Assembly: GCA_024655885.1 (NCBI GenBank)
Contig: JANLFN010000006.1
Location: 159,079-223,078, forward strand
DNA: 64,000 bases
DNA from: Eubacteriales bacterium
Lineage (GTDB): Bacteria; Bacillota; Clostridia; Acetivibrionales; JANLFN01
Reading direction: 5' to 3'
Part shown: piece after piece, positions 29,500 through 37,729 of the stretch
Layout: every line of letters starts with the position of its first letter
Position numbering within the stretch: position 1 is the stretch's first letter
Translations under genes and position numbers: made by a program
The notes under the pieces: model-generated
What the model saw: the letters and a program-made list of their open reading frames with translations, nothing else
What the model was told of the DNA's origin: nothing
The model's database searches: none

Positions 29500-29889
29500 T
29501 TATTTGTTGTTAACTTTTCTGCTATAGTAATTTTCAATAGCGCTTCTTAAAGCTTTTACACCAAGATTTGAACAGTGTTTCTTGTTCTCAGGCAGACCGC
29601 CTAATGCCTCAACTATATCATCTTCAGTTATTTTCATCGCTTCCTCTATTGTCCTGCCTTTAGCCAGTTCAGTTGTCATGCTGCTTGTCGCTATTGCAGC
29701 AGCACAACCGAAAACAAGGAAACTGATATCTTCAATAATTCCATTCCTTACTTTAATGTATATAGTCAGTGAATCTCCACAACCAGGATCACCGATTGTT
29801 CCTTCTCCATCTGCATCATTCATGCTTCCTACATTTCTGGGGCACATGAAATGCTCAATCACCGTATCGGTATACATCTCGTCATACAT
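29500..29889 (-). CDS. NifU/IscU-type Fe-S cluster scaffold
   Basis: About 129 residues with the three conserved cysteines of the U-type scaffold: GDPGCGDSLTIYIKV, LVFGCAAAIATSSM and KKHCSNLGVKALR. An Asp follows the first Cys (CGD), as usual in this family. It assembles transient 2Fe-2S/4Fe-4S clusters. No cysteine desulfurase is encoded beside it. AAGGAA is nine bases before the ATG at 29889; the upstream GTG at 29898 is less likely. Confidence 0.92.
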   Translation of the reverse strand: MYDEMYTDTVIEHFMCPRNVGSMNDADGEGTIGDPGCGDSLTIYIKVRNGIIEDISFLVFGCAAAIATSSMTTELAKGRTIEEAMKITEDDIVEALGGLPENKKHCSNLGVKALRSAIENYYSRKVNNK

Positions 29890-30067
29890 AAAGCCCACTT
29901 CCTTAATAATATTAATTCAATTGAATACCACTTTCAGCATGCCTCAAAGCCTGTATCATGATGGCACACTCAATTCTTATATTTTGAACTGTTCCCATCA
30001 ACCGCAAAATTATAGTCATTCATTGTAAATGTATAAACCATTCATCTCAATTCCTTCTATGTAAAAA

Positions 30068-30898
30068 TCAGAATTCTATTGTATCTCCCGCACACAGGGT
30101 AAGACAGCGGTCACCCAGGAAGCGTTTCATCTCACACATTGCTCCAAACCCGGTACAATGTAAAGGAACAACCTTTTGTATATTCATATCCAGTATGTGC
30201 TGGATGGTCATCTGCAGACGTATGGGACTTACATTTTCAAGATGCATTCCGGCCACCAGAAGTTTTATATTTTTATCAGGGAAAAGCTTCTGCGTAAATT
30301 TAAGGCTGTTGATAACTCCCGGATGGCTGCATCCAAGAAATATGGCAACTTCACCATCATCCTCAATAATGAGCATCTGTTCATCCAGCATCATATCATG
30401 CGTTATCCTGCCGTCCTTCTCAACGTAAAAGTCTTTCGGCACTTCTTCAAAAGGACTGAAACAAGGTATTTCTCCGGATACCATAATGCCTTTATCAATC
30501 TTCAAAGGCTGTCTGCTATAAACAATCCGGCCTTTCATCCAATCCTTCCCGGATATTTCAAACGGTATTCCTACTTCCCGGGACGGTTCATCCTTATCGG
30601 TGGAAGCAAACTTTTTTAGAAAAGCGTCTGGATGAGCATAAATTACAGGAGCTTTATTCTTATAGGGAAAATACTGCAATCCGCCGCAGTGGTCATAATG
30701 GCCATGGCTCAGTATAATATAATCTGTTTGCCCAAGGTCAATACCCATTACATTTGCATTATGGCAGAATACGGAAGACTGCCCAGTGTCAAATAGGATT
30801 CTTTTATCATCCTTTTCTATCCAAAGAGATAATCCATGTTCTGCAAGTATTTCACGTTTTCTAACTCTATCATCAGTAAGAATATGTACTTTCAACAA
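30068..30898 (-). CDS. Metallo-beta-lactamase-fold hydrolase
   Basis: The active-site motif SHGHYDHCGGL gives the HxHxDH metal ligands. Further marks are ILFDTGQSS before it and GCSHPGVINSLKF and VVPLHCTGFGA after it. This is the type related to the dihydropterin/ribofuranosylaminobenzene-phosphate-synthase-like MBL proteins. The open frame reaches 31003, but the domain starts at LLKVHILTDDRV; a TTG start (30898 or 30895) behind TGGAGTGA fits better. It is the first gene of a unit with NifU, Mrp and NifX genes. Substrate unknown. Confidence 0.8.
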   Translation of the reverse strand: MLKVHILTDDRVRKREILAEHGLSLWIEKDDKRILFDTGQSSVFCHNANVMGIDLGQTDYIILSHGHYDHCGGLQYFPYKNKAPVIYAHPDAFLKKFASTDKDEPSREVGIPFEISGKDWMKGRIVYSRQPLKIDKGIMVSGEIPCFSPFEEVPKDFYVEKDGRITHDMMLDEQMLIIEDDGEVAIFLGCSHPGVINSLKFTQKLFPDKNIKLLVAGMHLENVSPIRLQMTIQHILDMNIQKVVPLHCTGFGAMCEMKRFLGDRCLTLCAGDTIEF

Positions 30899-31116
30899 AG
30901 TAATATCACTCCAATGTTTTGTAAACAAAATAAATATTTTGGGCTTTTGCCCATTTAATCTATCAAAATAATAGCACTCTTTCACCAGACTGTCAATAAT
31001 CAAAAAGTATTAGAACAGTGTATTATATTTTTATGTTTCAGGAAATACTGAGAAAATTATTTGTTTCACTAATGCCTATAGAAACATCAATATATTATTT
31101 CTATATTTTTATTTTA

Positions 31117-31147
31117 AGCATATGTATATAATAAGAGCATACGTCAA
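31117..31147 (-). promoter_or_regulatory. Promoter/operator of the MBL-NifU-Mrp unit
   Basis: On the minus strand a -35-like TTGACG (31142-31147) is directly followed by TATGCTC, and a second AGCATA-type half-site lies near 31117-31124, in the same arrangement as at 32291 and 35872. The -10 element is weak here. The rest of 31004-31269 is AT-rich with no gene. Confidence 0.5.
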
Positions 31148-31269
31148 TAATATTTTTATATTGCCCATAAATGATAAACAGAAAATATACACACAAACAT
31201 TAAAAAAAGAGCCCCCCCTACGAGACTCTTTTCCCATATAATTCTATTTATTCAAATGGTAACTTGCTA

Positions 31270-31743
31270 TCAATCCATTCTTCCCCTTCTCCAGCAATTA
31301 CGCTTACAAAACTTCTGGCCATTAGTATTAAGACATACTATCTTCTTAGATTGGCAGTCCGGGCATATATATTGGCCATTAATAATTTTTTCAAAGTTTT
31401 CATAGCTTTCTTTCCACTCTTTCCCACAATCAAGGCATCGGACCGGACAAATATTGCGGGTAAAATTGCCGCCCTCTATACGTATAGCTTTACCGTTTAT
31501 GATGCTGTCGGCAATTTTTTCCCTTGCATTATTAAGAATCCGCTGGAAGGTTTGCCTTGAAACTTCCATTTTTTCGGCGCATTCTTCCTGCTCCAGCTTC
31601 TCCACATCTTTCAAACGAATTGCCTCAACTTCCTCGATTCTCAAAATGTTTTCTTCCAGATTGTTCGATTGTATGTCTAAAGGCACAAAGTGCTGTATAT
31701 TCGGAATAAATTCAACTTTTCTCCATTTAGGTGGTCTTGCCAA
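31270..31743 (-). CDS. DUF134-family DNA-binding protein with Cys-rich C-terminus
   Basis: A 157-residue protein that begins MARPPKWRKVEFIPNIQHFV, typical for DUF134. It continues with a sigma-70-region-4-like helix-turn-helix (EEVEAIRLKDVEKLEQEECA, then KMEVSRQTFQRILNNAREKI), followed by cysteine pairs (CPVRCLDCGKEW, CPDCQ, CKRNC) that likely bind zinc or a cluster. Such genes are regularly found with NifX-like and Mrp-like genes. It is the best candidate for the factor that reads the shared operator in this island; this is inference. Confidence 0.85.
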   Translation of the reverse strand: MARPPKWRKVEFIPNIQHFVPLDIQSNNLEENILRIEEVEAIRLKDVEKLEQEECAEKMEVSRQTFQRILNNAREKIADSIINGKAIRIEGGNFTRNICPVRCLDCGKEWKESYENFEKIINGQYICPDCQSKKIVCLNTNGQKFCKRNCWRRGRMD

Positions 31744-31889
31744 ACCGGTATTCCCCTTTCTATATCCTTGTTTATGTTATCATTCTATCATTTTTATCCG
31801 TATTAAAAAAGAGGGTATGCATATTTGCCATACTTCAGGTATTTCCATATTATACCCTTTTACAATCAATAATTATTGAACAAATAGAA

Positions 31890-31918
31890 AGCAGGTTCTC
31901 ATTTTTTTGGAACCTGCT
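31890..31918 (-). terminator. Hairpin downstream of the DUF5320 gene
   Basis: AGCAGGTTC (31890-31898) pairs with GAACCTGCT (31910-31918) around a T-rich loop, 21 bp past the DUF5320 stop. It probably attenuates rather than fully ends transcription toward the DUF134 gene. Confidence 0.6.
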
Positions 31919-31939
31919 GCCCGAAAAGAATGGGATATG

Positions 31940-32263
31940 CTACTTTTCTTCATCAAAGCTCTTTAAACGATCCTTTACCTGTTTAAGCTGCATTTCGAGG
32001 AACTCTTCCTGGCTTTTCAAGGCTGCTTTTTGATCATAAACCTGTCCGTTTGGCATAGCCGCACCATAACCGTATCTTGCCCAGCCCGGAAGCCCTGTGA
32101 GACAGAACATTCTTCTAAATCCTCTACCTCCACCCATTCCTCGCCAGAATCCGGCTCCACCACAGTTGGCAAAACCGGGAACTGGATAACCGGCACAATA
32201 ACCTGCCCCTCTTCCTGTCATAGGCCCCATTCCCATCGGACCTGTACCATCTCCTCTTGGCAT
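31940..32263 (-). CDS. DUF5320-type Gly/Met-rich small protein
   Basis: A 107-residue protein. The N-terminal half is Gly/Met/Pro-rich with PRGDGTGPMGMGPMTGRGAG, FANCGGAGFWRGMGGG and GFRR; the C-terminal half is a short coiled coil (KSQEEFLEMQLKQVKDRLKS). This architecture is common in small proteins encoded beside NifX/MTH1175 and MinD-like ATPases in anaerobes. Function unknown. It is first in a unit with the DUF134 gene and has a near-consensus promoter upstream. Confidence 0.85.
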   Translation of the reverse strand: MPRGDGTGPMGMGPMTGRGAGYCAGYPVPGFANCGGAGFWRGMGGGRGFRRMFCLTGLPGWARYGYGAAMPNGQVYDQKAALKSQEEFLEMQLKQVKDRLKSFDEEK

Positions 32264-32290
32264 AACAGTTCACTCCTTTGCAATATTTAT

Positions 32291-32338
32291 TGGGCATATG
32301 CTCATTATAATTATATGATTATTTTGAGCATATGTCAA
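32291..32338 (-). promoter_or_regulatory. Sigma-A promoter with flanking operator half-sites (DUF5320 gene)
   Basis: On the minus strand there is a perfect TTGACA (32333-32338), a 17-bp spacer and TATAAT (32310-32315). The half-site TATGCTCA starts immediately after the -35 and an inverted TGAGCATA lies just past the -10 (about 32297-32303). A repressor bound across both half-sites would cover the -10. Confidence 0.75.
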
Positions 32339-32401
32339 TAATTTATTCAAATAAAAAACTCCTCCTATGATTCGGCATTTTCAAAGAAGGAGCACACCGG
32401 T

Positions 32402-33722
32402 TTATATATAATATTTTTCAGTTTCACCTATATATATATATATATATATATATATACTACCAATGGCGTTTTCCGCGGCATTTACAAGCTGGTAGCTGAT
32501 GGGAGACGCCGTGAGGGCAGGATGCGTACCGGTCTGGAACGTAGCAATATCATCAGCTGTCATTCTTTTATTTATGCATGCGCTTACTGCGTTGATCAAT
32601 TCTCCGGCGCTGGTCGCACCTGTTATCTGGCCTCCAAGTATAATACCGGTTCCAGCTTCAAAAACCAGCCTTACCTTAAGATTTGCGCCTCCCGGCATAC
32701 AGCCCGGATGGCGGTTAACAGCTTCTGATTCACCTGTGATTACGCTGTATCCTTTGGCTATTGCCTGCGAGCTTGTCAAACCTGCTGCTGCAAAAGCGTT
32801 TCCGCCTAAGACAGTTGAATATACACCTATTACTCCCATATTCACACGCCGTATTGAAAACAGGTTTGCCCCTGCGATTCTTGCTTCCATTGTTGATATT
32901 GAAGCCATTTTTAAATTAGACGGCTTTCCATAAAAAAATGAAACTTTTTCGGCGCAGTCTCCACATGCAAATATATCATTATCACTCGTCTGCATATACC
33001 GGTTGACCTGAATACCTTTTGTAGGGCCAATTTCAAGATCTGCCTTTTCTGCCAGGCCGATATTTGCCGCTGTGCCTATGCCAATTATCAGCATATCTGC
33101 TTTTATTTCTTTTCCACTGCTTAATCTTACTTTCTCAACAGTGTCTCCTCCAAGAAACGCATCAACCTTTTCATCCAACAGTAAGTTAATATTCTGCTCT
33201 TTCAGCACCTTTTCAGCATTCATACAGAATTCCTCATCATAAACAAGCTGAAGACAGTGGCTTAGCATTTCAACAATGCTTATATTCAATTCTGGACGCC
33301 TTCTGCGGCATTCCTCGGCAATCTCCACTCCAATAAAGCCACATTCCACAATACAAAGATCATTTACCTTATCCAGTTTTCCAATCAAATCTTGTAAATA
33401 TGCCACATCCTTTTTAATCGCAAAAATATTTTTCTTCTCAATACCTGGTATTGGCGGAACAACCGGGTTGGAACCAGTTGCAAGTATCAGTTTGCCGTAT
33501 TTGAACATAGTTCCATTTCCTGTTGCTATAATATGCTCACTTCGGTTAATTTCAGTCACTTCATCGATTGCACATTCCACTTTATTATTTGAGAGCAGGT
33601 CATCGGCAGGTATAAGGTTTTTCATAGGAGATCCAACGATTCCAAATGTATAAGGAATGCCACAGGGAATTGGGACAAGTCTTTCCTTCCTGTCTCCCGT
33701 CTGTAGAAATTGCTATACGCAT
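32402..33722 (-). pseudogene. FAD/NAD(P)-dependent oxidoreductase lacking its FAD-binding N-terminus, joined to a NifX-like start
   Basis: The long frame (33625-32402, 407 codons) is an NADH-oxidase/CoA-disulfide-reductase-like flavoprotein with LILATGSNPVVPPIPGIE, ADMLIIGIGTAAN, DIFACGDCAEKV and a C-terminal dimer domain. The N-terminal GxGxxG and about 45 residues are missing. Upstream, an ATG at 33722 with GGAGG starts MRIAISTDGR, the beginning of a NifX-like protein; within 15 codons the reading changes frame to VPIPCGIPYTFGIVGSP of the flavoprotein. A deletion has fused two genes out of frame. The 3' end runs into a (TA)14 tract that encodes an artificial IYIYIYIY tail. Confidence 0.75.
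32429..32456. repeat. (TA)14 microsatellite in the 3' end of the oxidoreductase
   Basis: Twenty-eight bases of perfect TA dinucleotide, translated in the leftward gene. Slippage would change length and frame of the C-terminus. Confidence 0.9.
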
Positions 33723-33748
33723 ATTAAAACCTCCATTGAAATATATTA

Positions 33749-34618
33749 TTAATTCGCTTTAAGCTTATCCAGCTCATCTACAAGCCTCATCCATATACCT
33801 GCAATTTCATTTGTCACATTGCTGTTGCCGGCTTCAATTGGAGTTTTGAATTCCTGCAAGGCCTCTACTATGGACGGATCAAACGGTATCCTGCCGATGA
33901 CCGGAAAACCGTTGCTTTCGCAGAAGCTTTCTATTTGTGAAGTTACTTCAGGGTTGAGGTCATACTTGTTAATGCATACGAATGCCGGAATTCCAAAGTG
34001 CCTTGCTACTCCCAGAACCCTTTCAAGATCACTTAAGCCCGATTTTGTAGGCTCCGATACCGCCACCACCGCATCTGCTCCTGTAATGGATGCAATCACC
34101 ACGCAGCCTATACCCGGCGAGCCGTCAATAAGTACCCATTTCTCATCCTTTTTATTGTTATAAATATTTTTCCTTACCTCTGTTACAAGCTTTCCGGACC
34201 CTTCTGCGCCAATATCGAGCAGTGCGTGGGAAAAAGTGCCTCTCGAGGTGTCAGATACATATGTTTCTCCCGTCTTGACTTCTTCCAAGACTATTGCCTC
34301 CTGCGGACATACCAGTGTACATGCACCGCATCCTTCACATTTCATCGGGTTTACTTCAAATTCTTCGTTAATTGCGCCAAATCTGCATGTTTTTCTACAT
34401 AAGCCACACCTAATGCATGTTGAAGAATCAATTATAGCTTCTTTTGCACCAAAAAAGTCATCCTTTTTTAAAACTTTGCCTTTCAGCAGGATGTGCAGAT
34501 TTGGGGCATCAACGTCGCAGTCGGCAAGCATTTTGTCCTGCACCAGAATGCTCAGTGATGAAACCAGGGTGCTTTTTCCTGTACCGCCTTTCCCGCTTAT
34601 AAAGACAACCTGTTTCAT
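33749..34618 (-). CDS. MinD-superfamily P-loop ATPase with inserted 2x[4Fe-4S] ferredoxin domain (copy 1)
   Basis: A 289-residue protein with deviant Walker A GKGGTGKST at residue 10, an inserted ferredoxin module (CIRCGLCRKTCRFGAI and CEGCGACTLVCPQEAIVLE) and WVLIDGSPGIGCVVIASITGA. This architecture pairs with NifX-like proteins in many anaerobes and archaea; it is thought to act in Fe-S or metallocofactor assembly. The gene overlaps the preceding MinD-like gene by four bases (ATGA), so the two are translationally coupled and may form a heterodimer. Confidence 0.9.
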   Translation of the reverse strand: MKQVVFISGKGGTGKSTLVSSLSILVQDKMLADCDVDAPNLHILLKGKVLKKDDFFGAKEAIIDSSTCIRCGLCRKTCRFGAINEEFEVNPMKCEGCGACTLVCPQEAIVLEEVKTGETYVSDTSRGTFSHALLDIGAEGSGKLVTEVRKNIYNNKKDEKWVLIDGSPGIGCVVIASITGADAVVAVSEPTKSGLSDLERVLGVARHFGIPAFVCINKYDLNPEVTSQIESFCESNGFPVIGRIPFDPSIVEALQEFKTPIEAGNSNVTNEIAGIWMRLVDELDKLKAN

Positions 34619-35445
34619 TTACCGGCACCCCTTTCAATCTTTTCATAGAGCTTTTCAAACTTTTCTTTCCAAAAATCATCATTCTGAGCAGGAAGCACAC
34701 CTTTTGAATAGCTTTCGGCTATTTCCTGAGAAAAAGGAATTTCCATCAGAAGCTCAATACCTTCATCCCGGCAAAAATCGTGTATCAACCTGCTGCTATC
34801 GGATGCTTTATTTAATACAATTCCAAATGGTATTCCCATCTTTCTGACAAGCCGCACTGCAATTTTGAGGTCATGGAGTCCGAAAGGAGTAGGCTCCGTT
34901 ACCAGCACACAGTAATCACAGCCTTCTATAGACTGCACTACTGCACAGGAAGCTCCCGGTGAACAATCAAGTATCACAGGCACGTCCTTTTTCATACGTT
35001 TTCTTAGTTCACGTATGATAGGTATGCTTACAGGCTCGCCTACATTAAGCTTTCCCTGGAGAAATGTGCCATCCCCGTTCACTTCAACAACCCCGATAGT
35101 CCTTTCCACTTCGCGGATTGCATCATTTAGGCAGGCTATAACACATGCCCCACAGTGATGGCAGATTTCGGGAAAAACAAGAACCTTACCCTTCACTACG
35201 GCAATTGCATGAAACTGACATGCCTTTGCGCAGTACCCACATGCACTACACTTTGCCATATCGGCTTCGGGCACCGGCACTTTTACAGGAATACTTTCCT
35301 GTATTTCAGGCGTTAAGAATATTGCTCCGTTAGGTTCTTCCACATCACAGTCTATATACTGGCAGAATGGCACCGACACTGCAAGGCTTGCAGAAACAGT
35401 TGTTTTACCCGTCCCTCCCTTGCCGCTTAAAACTGCTATCCTCAT
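34615..35445 (-). CDS. MinD-superfamily P-loop ATPase with inserted 2x[4Fe-4S] ferredoxin domain (copy 2)
   Basis: A 276-residue paralogue with Walker A GKGGTGKTTVSASLA, cluster motifs CSACGYCAKACQFHAI and CHHCGACVIACLNDAI, and ILDCSPGASCAVVQSIEGCD. It overlaps both neighbours by four bases, forming a tightly coupled NifX-MinD-MinD operon. Together the two ATPases carry up to four 4Fe-4S clusters. Start ATG at 35445. Confidence 0.9.
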   Translation of the reverse strand: MRIAVLSGKGGTGKTTVSASLAVSVPFCQYIDCDVEEPNGAIFLTPEIQESIPVKVPVPEADMAKCSACGYCAKACQFHAIAVVKGKVLVFPEICHHCGACVIACLNDAIREVERTIGVVEVNGDGTFLQGKLNVGEPVSIPIIRELRKRMKKDVPVILDCSPGASCAVVQSIEGCDYCVLVTEPTPFGLHDLKIAVRLVRKMGIPFGIVLNKASDSSRLIHDFCRDEGIELLMEIPFSQEIAESYSKGVLPAQNDDFWKEKFEKLYEKIERGAGK

Positions 35446-35822
35446 TTCTGTCCTCCCTGTACCCCAATGCCGAAATGTGAAGGGACTGTATTAGTTATTT
35501 TTTCAAGAAGTCCTTTTTTGAATTTATCAATGTTTTCTTTCACGGATACCGATTCTCCACGGTATATTTCAATATTTGCAGCCTTTAAAACATTCATGGC
35601 ATTGGGTCCTACATTACCCGTAATTATCGCTTCCACGCCCTTATCAACCATAAGCTGCCCTGAAGTGATTCCAGCCCCGCCGCCGGAGGCTGCCGCAGTG
35701 TTTTCAATGATTTCAGACTCCATTGTATCGGTATCTGCAATAACAAAATATGCCGCTCTCCCGAATCTCGGGTCCATTGTACTTTCAACAGAATTTCCGC
35801 TTGATGAAACACAAACCTTCAT
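35442..35822 (-). CDS. NifX/MTH1175-type cofactor-binding protein
   Basis: A 126-residue single domain starting MKVCVSSSGNSVESTMDPRF, with DPRFGRAAYFVI and GVEAIITGNVGPNAMNVLK, the usual NifX-like marks. It is the first gene of the NifX-MinD-MinD operon. The role is probably holding or delivering a metal-sulfur precursor; no nitrogenase gene is present in the window. AGAGGA-type sequence precedes the ATG. Confidence 0.9.
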   Translation of the reverse strand: MKVCVSSSGNSVESTMDPRFGRAAYFVIADTDTMESEIIENTAAASGGGAGITSGQLMVDKGVEAIITGNVGPNAMNVLKAANIEIYRGESVSVKENIDKFKKGLLEKITNTVPSHFGIGVQGGQK

Positions 35823-35871
35823 ATATTTTCCTCTCCCTCGTAATGAGTCGGTATTTATTTTGATATAAGCT

Positions 35872-35914
35872 TATGCCCAAAATAAATTTTATAATTATTT
35901 TGGGCATATGTCAA
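35872..35914 (-). promoter_or_regulatory. Promoter/operator of the NifX-MinD-MinD operon
   Basis: On the minus strand TTGACA (35909-35914), a 17-bp spacer and TAAAAT (35886-35891). A near-perfect inverted repeat, TATGCCCAAAATAA (35872-35885) with TTATTTTGGGCATA (35895-35908), surrounds the -10. It matches the arrangement at 32291-32338. Confidence 0.75.
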
Positions 35915-36118
35915 TTATTTTATAAGTATTTTGTGATTTATTTTTTATAACAAAAATAAAGTTTTGAAGATTAATATATGTTGACATAAGTATAGAAGAA
36001 TTGAATTGCATCTCATTGAAAAACGATATGGAAACTTCTTTTTCAGGATTTTTGAGTTATTGATTTTTGTCTCAAAAAGTTTTAAATAAAGCGGCATAGA
36101 TTACACCCTCACTCCTGA

Positions 36119-36175
36119 TTCGACGGAACTGTTGCCGGGATAATGGCAGAACGGTATGTTTTAAATAGCAGATAA
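36119..36175 (+). pseudogene. 3' end of a thioredoxin reductase gene
   Basis: Eighteen codons, FDGTVAGIMAERYVLNSR then stop, correspond to the last residues of the TrxA-TrxB fusion (GAVAGIMAERYVVNSK) at 54.8 kb. Together with the following small gene this is one duplicated segment (about 36119-36400 versus 54760-55040). Confidence 0.8.
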
Positions 36176-36248
36176 ATCTTGTTTATTCACCCTTTCTTAT
36201 GACAATATTATATTAATATTAGTACTGTTTAAGAAATGTGGATTTACC

Positions 36249-36395
36249 ATGTTTACGCTTTCCCTTACCGAAAAAGAAATTGATCTTCTAAAAAAGTCAA
36301 TAAACCACTGCCTGGACACCTGCAAAAAAGGCGGCCCGGAAAACGGCTGCAAGGATTGCGAAGCGCTTGAAGGTGTTTTGAAAAAGTTGCCATAG
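36249..36395 (+). CDS. 48-aa Cys-containing small protein (copy 1)
   Basis: MFTLSLTEKEIDLLKKSINH leads to CLDTCKKGG and NGCKDCEALEGVLKK, giving four cysteines as CxxxC and CxxC. A second copy (54889-55035) differs by only a few conservative changes, and the 70 bp upstream are also conserved, which argues for selection on the protein. GAAATGTGG precedes the ATG. No family recognised; metal binding or a small redox role is possible. Downstream is a strong hairpin. Confidence 0.75.
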   Translation: MFTLSLTEKEIDLLKKSINHCLDTCKKGGPENGCKDCEALEGVLKKLP

Positions 36396-36404
36396 TAATA
36401 ATAA

Positions 36405-36446
36405 AAATAAGTCCTGTACTTGAATAACCAGGTACAGGATTTATTT
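36405..36446. terminator. Bidirectional terminator between the 48-aa gene and rsgI
   Basis: AAATAAGTCCTGTAC (36405-36419) pairs with GTACAGGATTTATTT (36432-36446), A/T-flanked on both sides. Confidence 0.85.
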
Positions 36447-36460
36447 CACACTTTTCAAAT

Positions 36461-37711
36461 TTACCGTTTCTTCCCCGTATTTGATGAACCAGAACCCTGT
36501 CCTGACTGCGGTCCCGTACTCCCTGAAGAAGAAGGTTGACTGCCGTCTTTATTTGGACTTTCGATACTGCTGCCATTCTGATTTGTCTGGTTAGGTTTGG
36601 AATCAGAGCTTCCGTCTGACTGTATATCCTTAGTAACCGGAGTAGATATGGAATTATTGCTGTTTTCAGTTTTACCGCTGCCATCCGCACTATTATTTGT
36701 TTGAACAGGCTGCGAACTGCTGCTGATTTCCGATTTCTCCGTACCCATTTTATCGGCCATTCCTGTCTCACCGTTGTTATTTGTTTTGCTTTTTTGAGTA
36801 TCGCTTCCTTTGAGCGTTTCAGGAATGCTTCTTTTATCAGGCATCTCACCGTTTTGATTCTTTTTATGTGCATTACCGTCTTTATATCCTTGCTCTCCAC
36901 TATTATCCGGCTTACCGGATTTTTCACCTCCACTGGTATTTGGTTGTGGTGTAATCCGTCCGTTACTGTCATTATTCCGTGTGGCTTCATAATTTTGAAG
37001 GTTTTCTAAAGGCATATTCCTTGATTCTTCAACGGTTATTGAAATACCTTTGTCTCTCAGCGACTTATACAAAATATATCTATTAATTGAAAGCCCAGAT
37101 TGATGAGCTTCCTCAATTATATCCCTAGTATCAAAACCAATTTCAATCTCTGCTTGTATATTATCCTTTAACAAAAGCTTTTGTATGGAGGTTTTTATGT
37201 TATCTCCATTTAAACTGTTATTTTTTTGCATGGGAATGACTGTTATTTTAATAAGGCCTTTTTGGTTTTGCTTCAAATACCCCTTGCTGATACTTTGCTC
37301 AACAATCAAATCTATGGTATCAAGCAGTTTTTTACCCTTATATTGGGCCATATCGGTTAATTTCTTGCCATCTTCATTTAAAGCAGTTACATTTGTTGTT
37401 ACCAGATTCTTATCCACATATACTTCAACACTCGGGTTTATGTCCAAAGCGACAAGATAAGCTGGCTGAGAATTGCTCGTCATTAACAGCCGGTATGTGA
37501 AAACAGCTAAAACGATCATACAGGCAACAGCAGCAACCGCTGTCCACCGGGAATAGAAAACAGAATGCCGTTCTTCCTTATACGTAAACCGTTCTCCAAT
37601 TAGTGGAACCTGGGTTTTGGAACGCTTTACATTTTTGAATGAACCATCCGGCATTATTAATACTATATAATTTTCTGTTACTTTGACTACTATACCTGAT
37701 TTCTCTTCCAT
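36461..37711 (-). CDS. rsgI: RsgI-type transmembrane anti-sigma factor with low-complexity tail
   Basis: The 416-residue protein has the cytosolic anti-SigI domain (residues 1-55), one membrane helix (about 57-77) and the conserved extracytoplasmic domain with ALDINPSVEVYVD. Asn92-Pro93 matches the known autoproteolysis site of RsgI proteins. From about residue 240 it is Asn/Ser/Gly/Lys-rich low complexity without the carbohydrate-binding or glycosidase modules seen on RsgI of cellulolytic clostridia. It should hold SigI at the membrane until a signal triggers proteolysis. It lies 18 bp after sigI. Confidence 0.9.
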   Translation of the reverse strand: MEEKSGIVVKVTENYIVLIMPDGSFKNVKRSKTQVPLIGERFTYKEERHSVFYSRWTAVAAVACMIVLAVFTYRLLMTSNSQPAYLVALDINPSVEVYVDKNLVTTNVTALNEDGKKLTDMAQYKGKKLLDTIDLIVEQSISKGYLKQNQKGLIKITVIPMQKNNSLNGDNIKTSIQKLLLKDNIQAEIEIGFDTRDIIEEAHQSGLSINRYILYKSLRDKGISITVEESRNMPLENLQNYEATRNNDSNGRITPQPNTSGGEKSGKPDNSGEQGYKDGNAHKKNQNGEMPDKRSIPETLKGSDTQKSKTNNNGETGMADKMGTEKSEISSSSQPVQTNNSADGSGKTENSNNSISTPVTKDIQSDGSSDSKPNQTNQNGSSIESPNKDGSQPSSSGSTGPQSGQGSGSSNTGKKR

Positions 37712-37729
37712 TAAAAAAGTCTCCCCACC

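Noticed and set aside
27658..35822. Nitrogen-fixation gene cluster
   Set aside because: NifX- and NifU-type domains occur widely in non-fixing anaerobes; no nifH, nifD, nifK, nifE, nifN or nifB is present.
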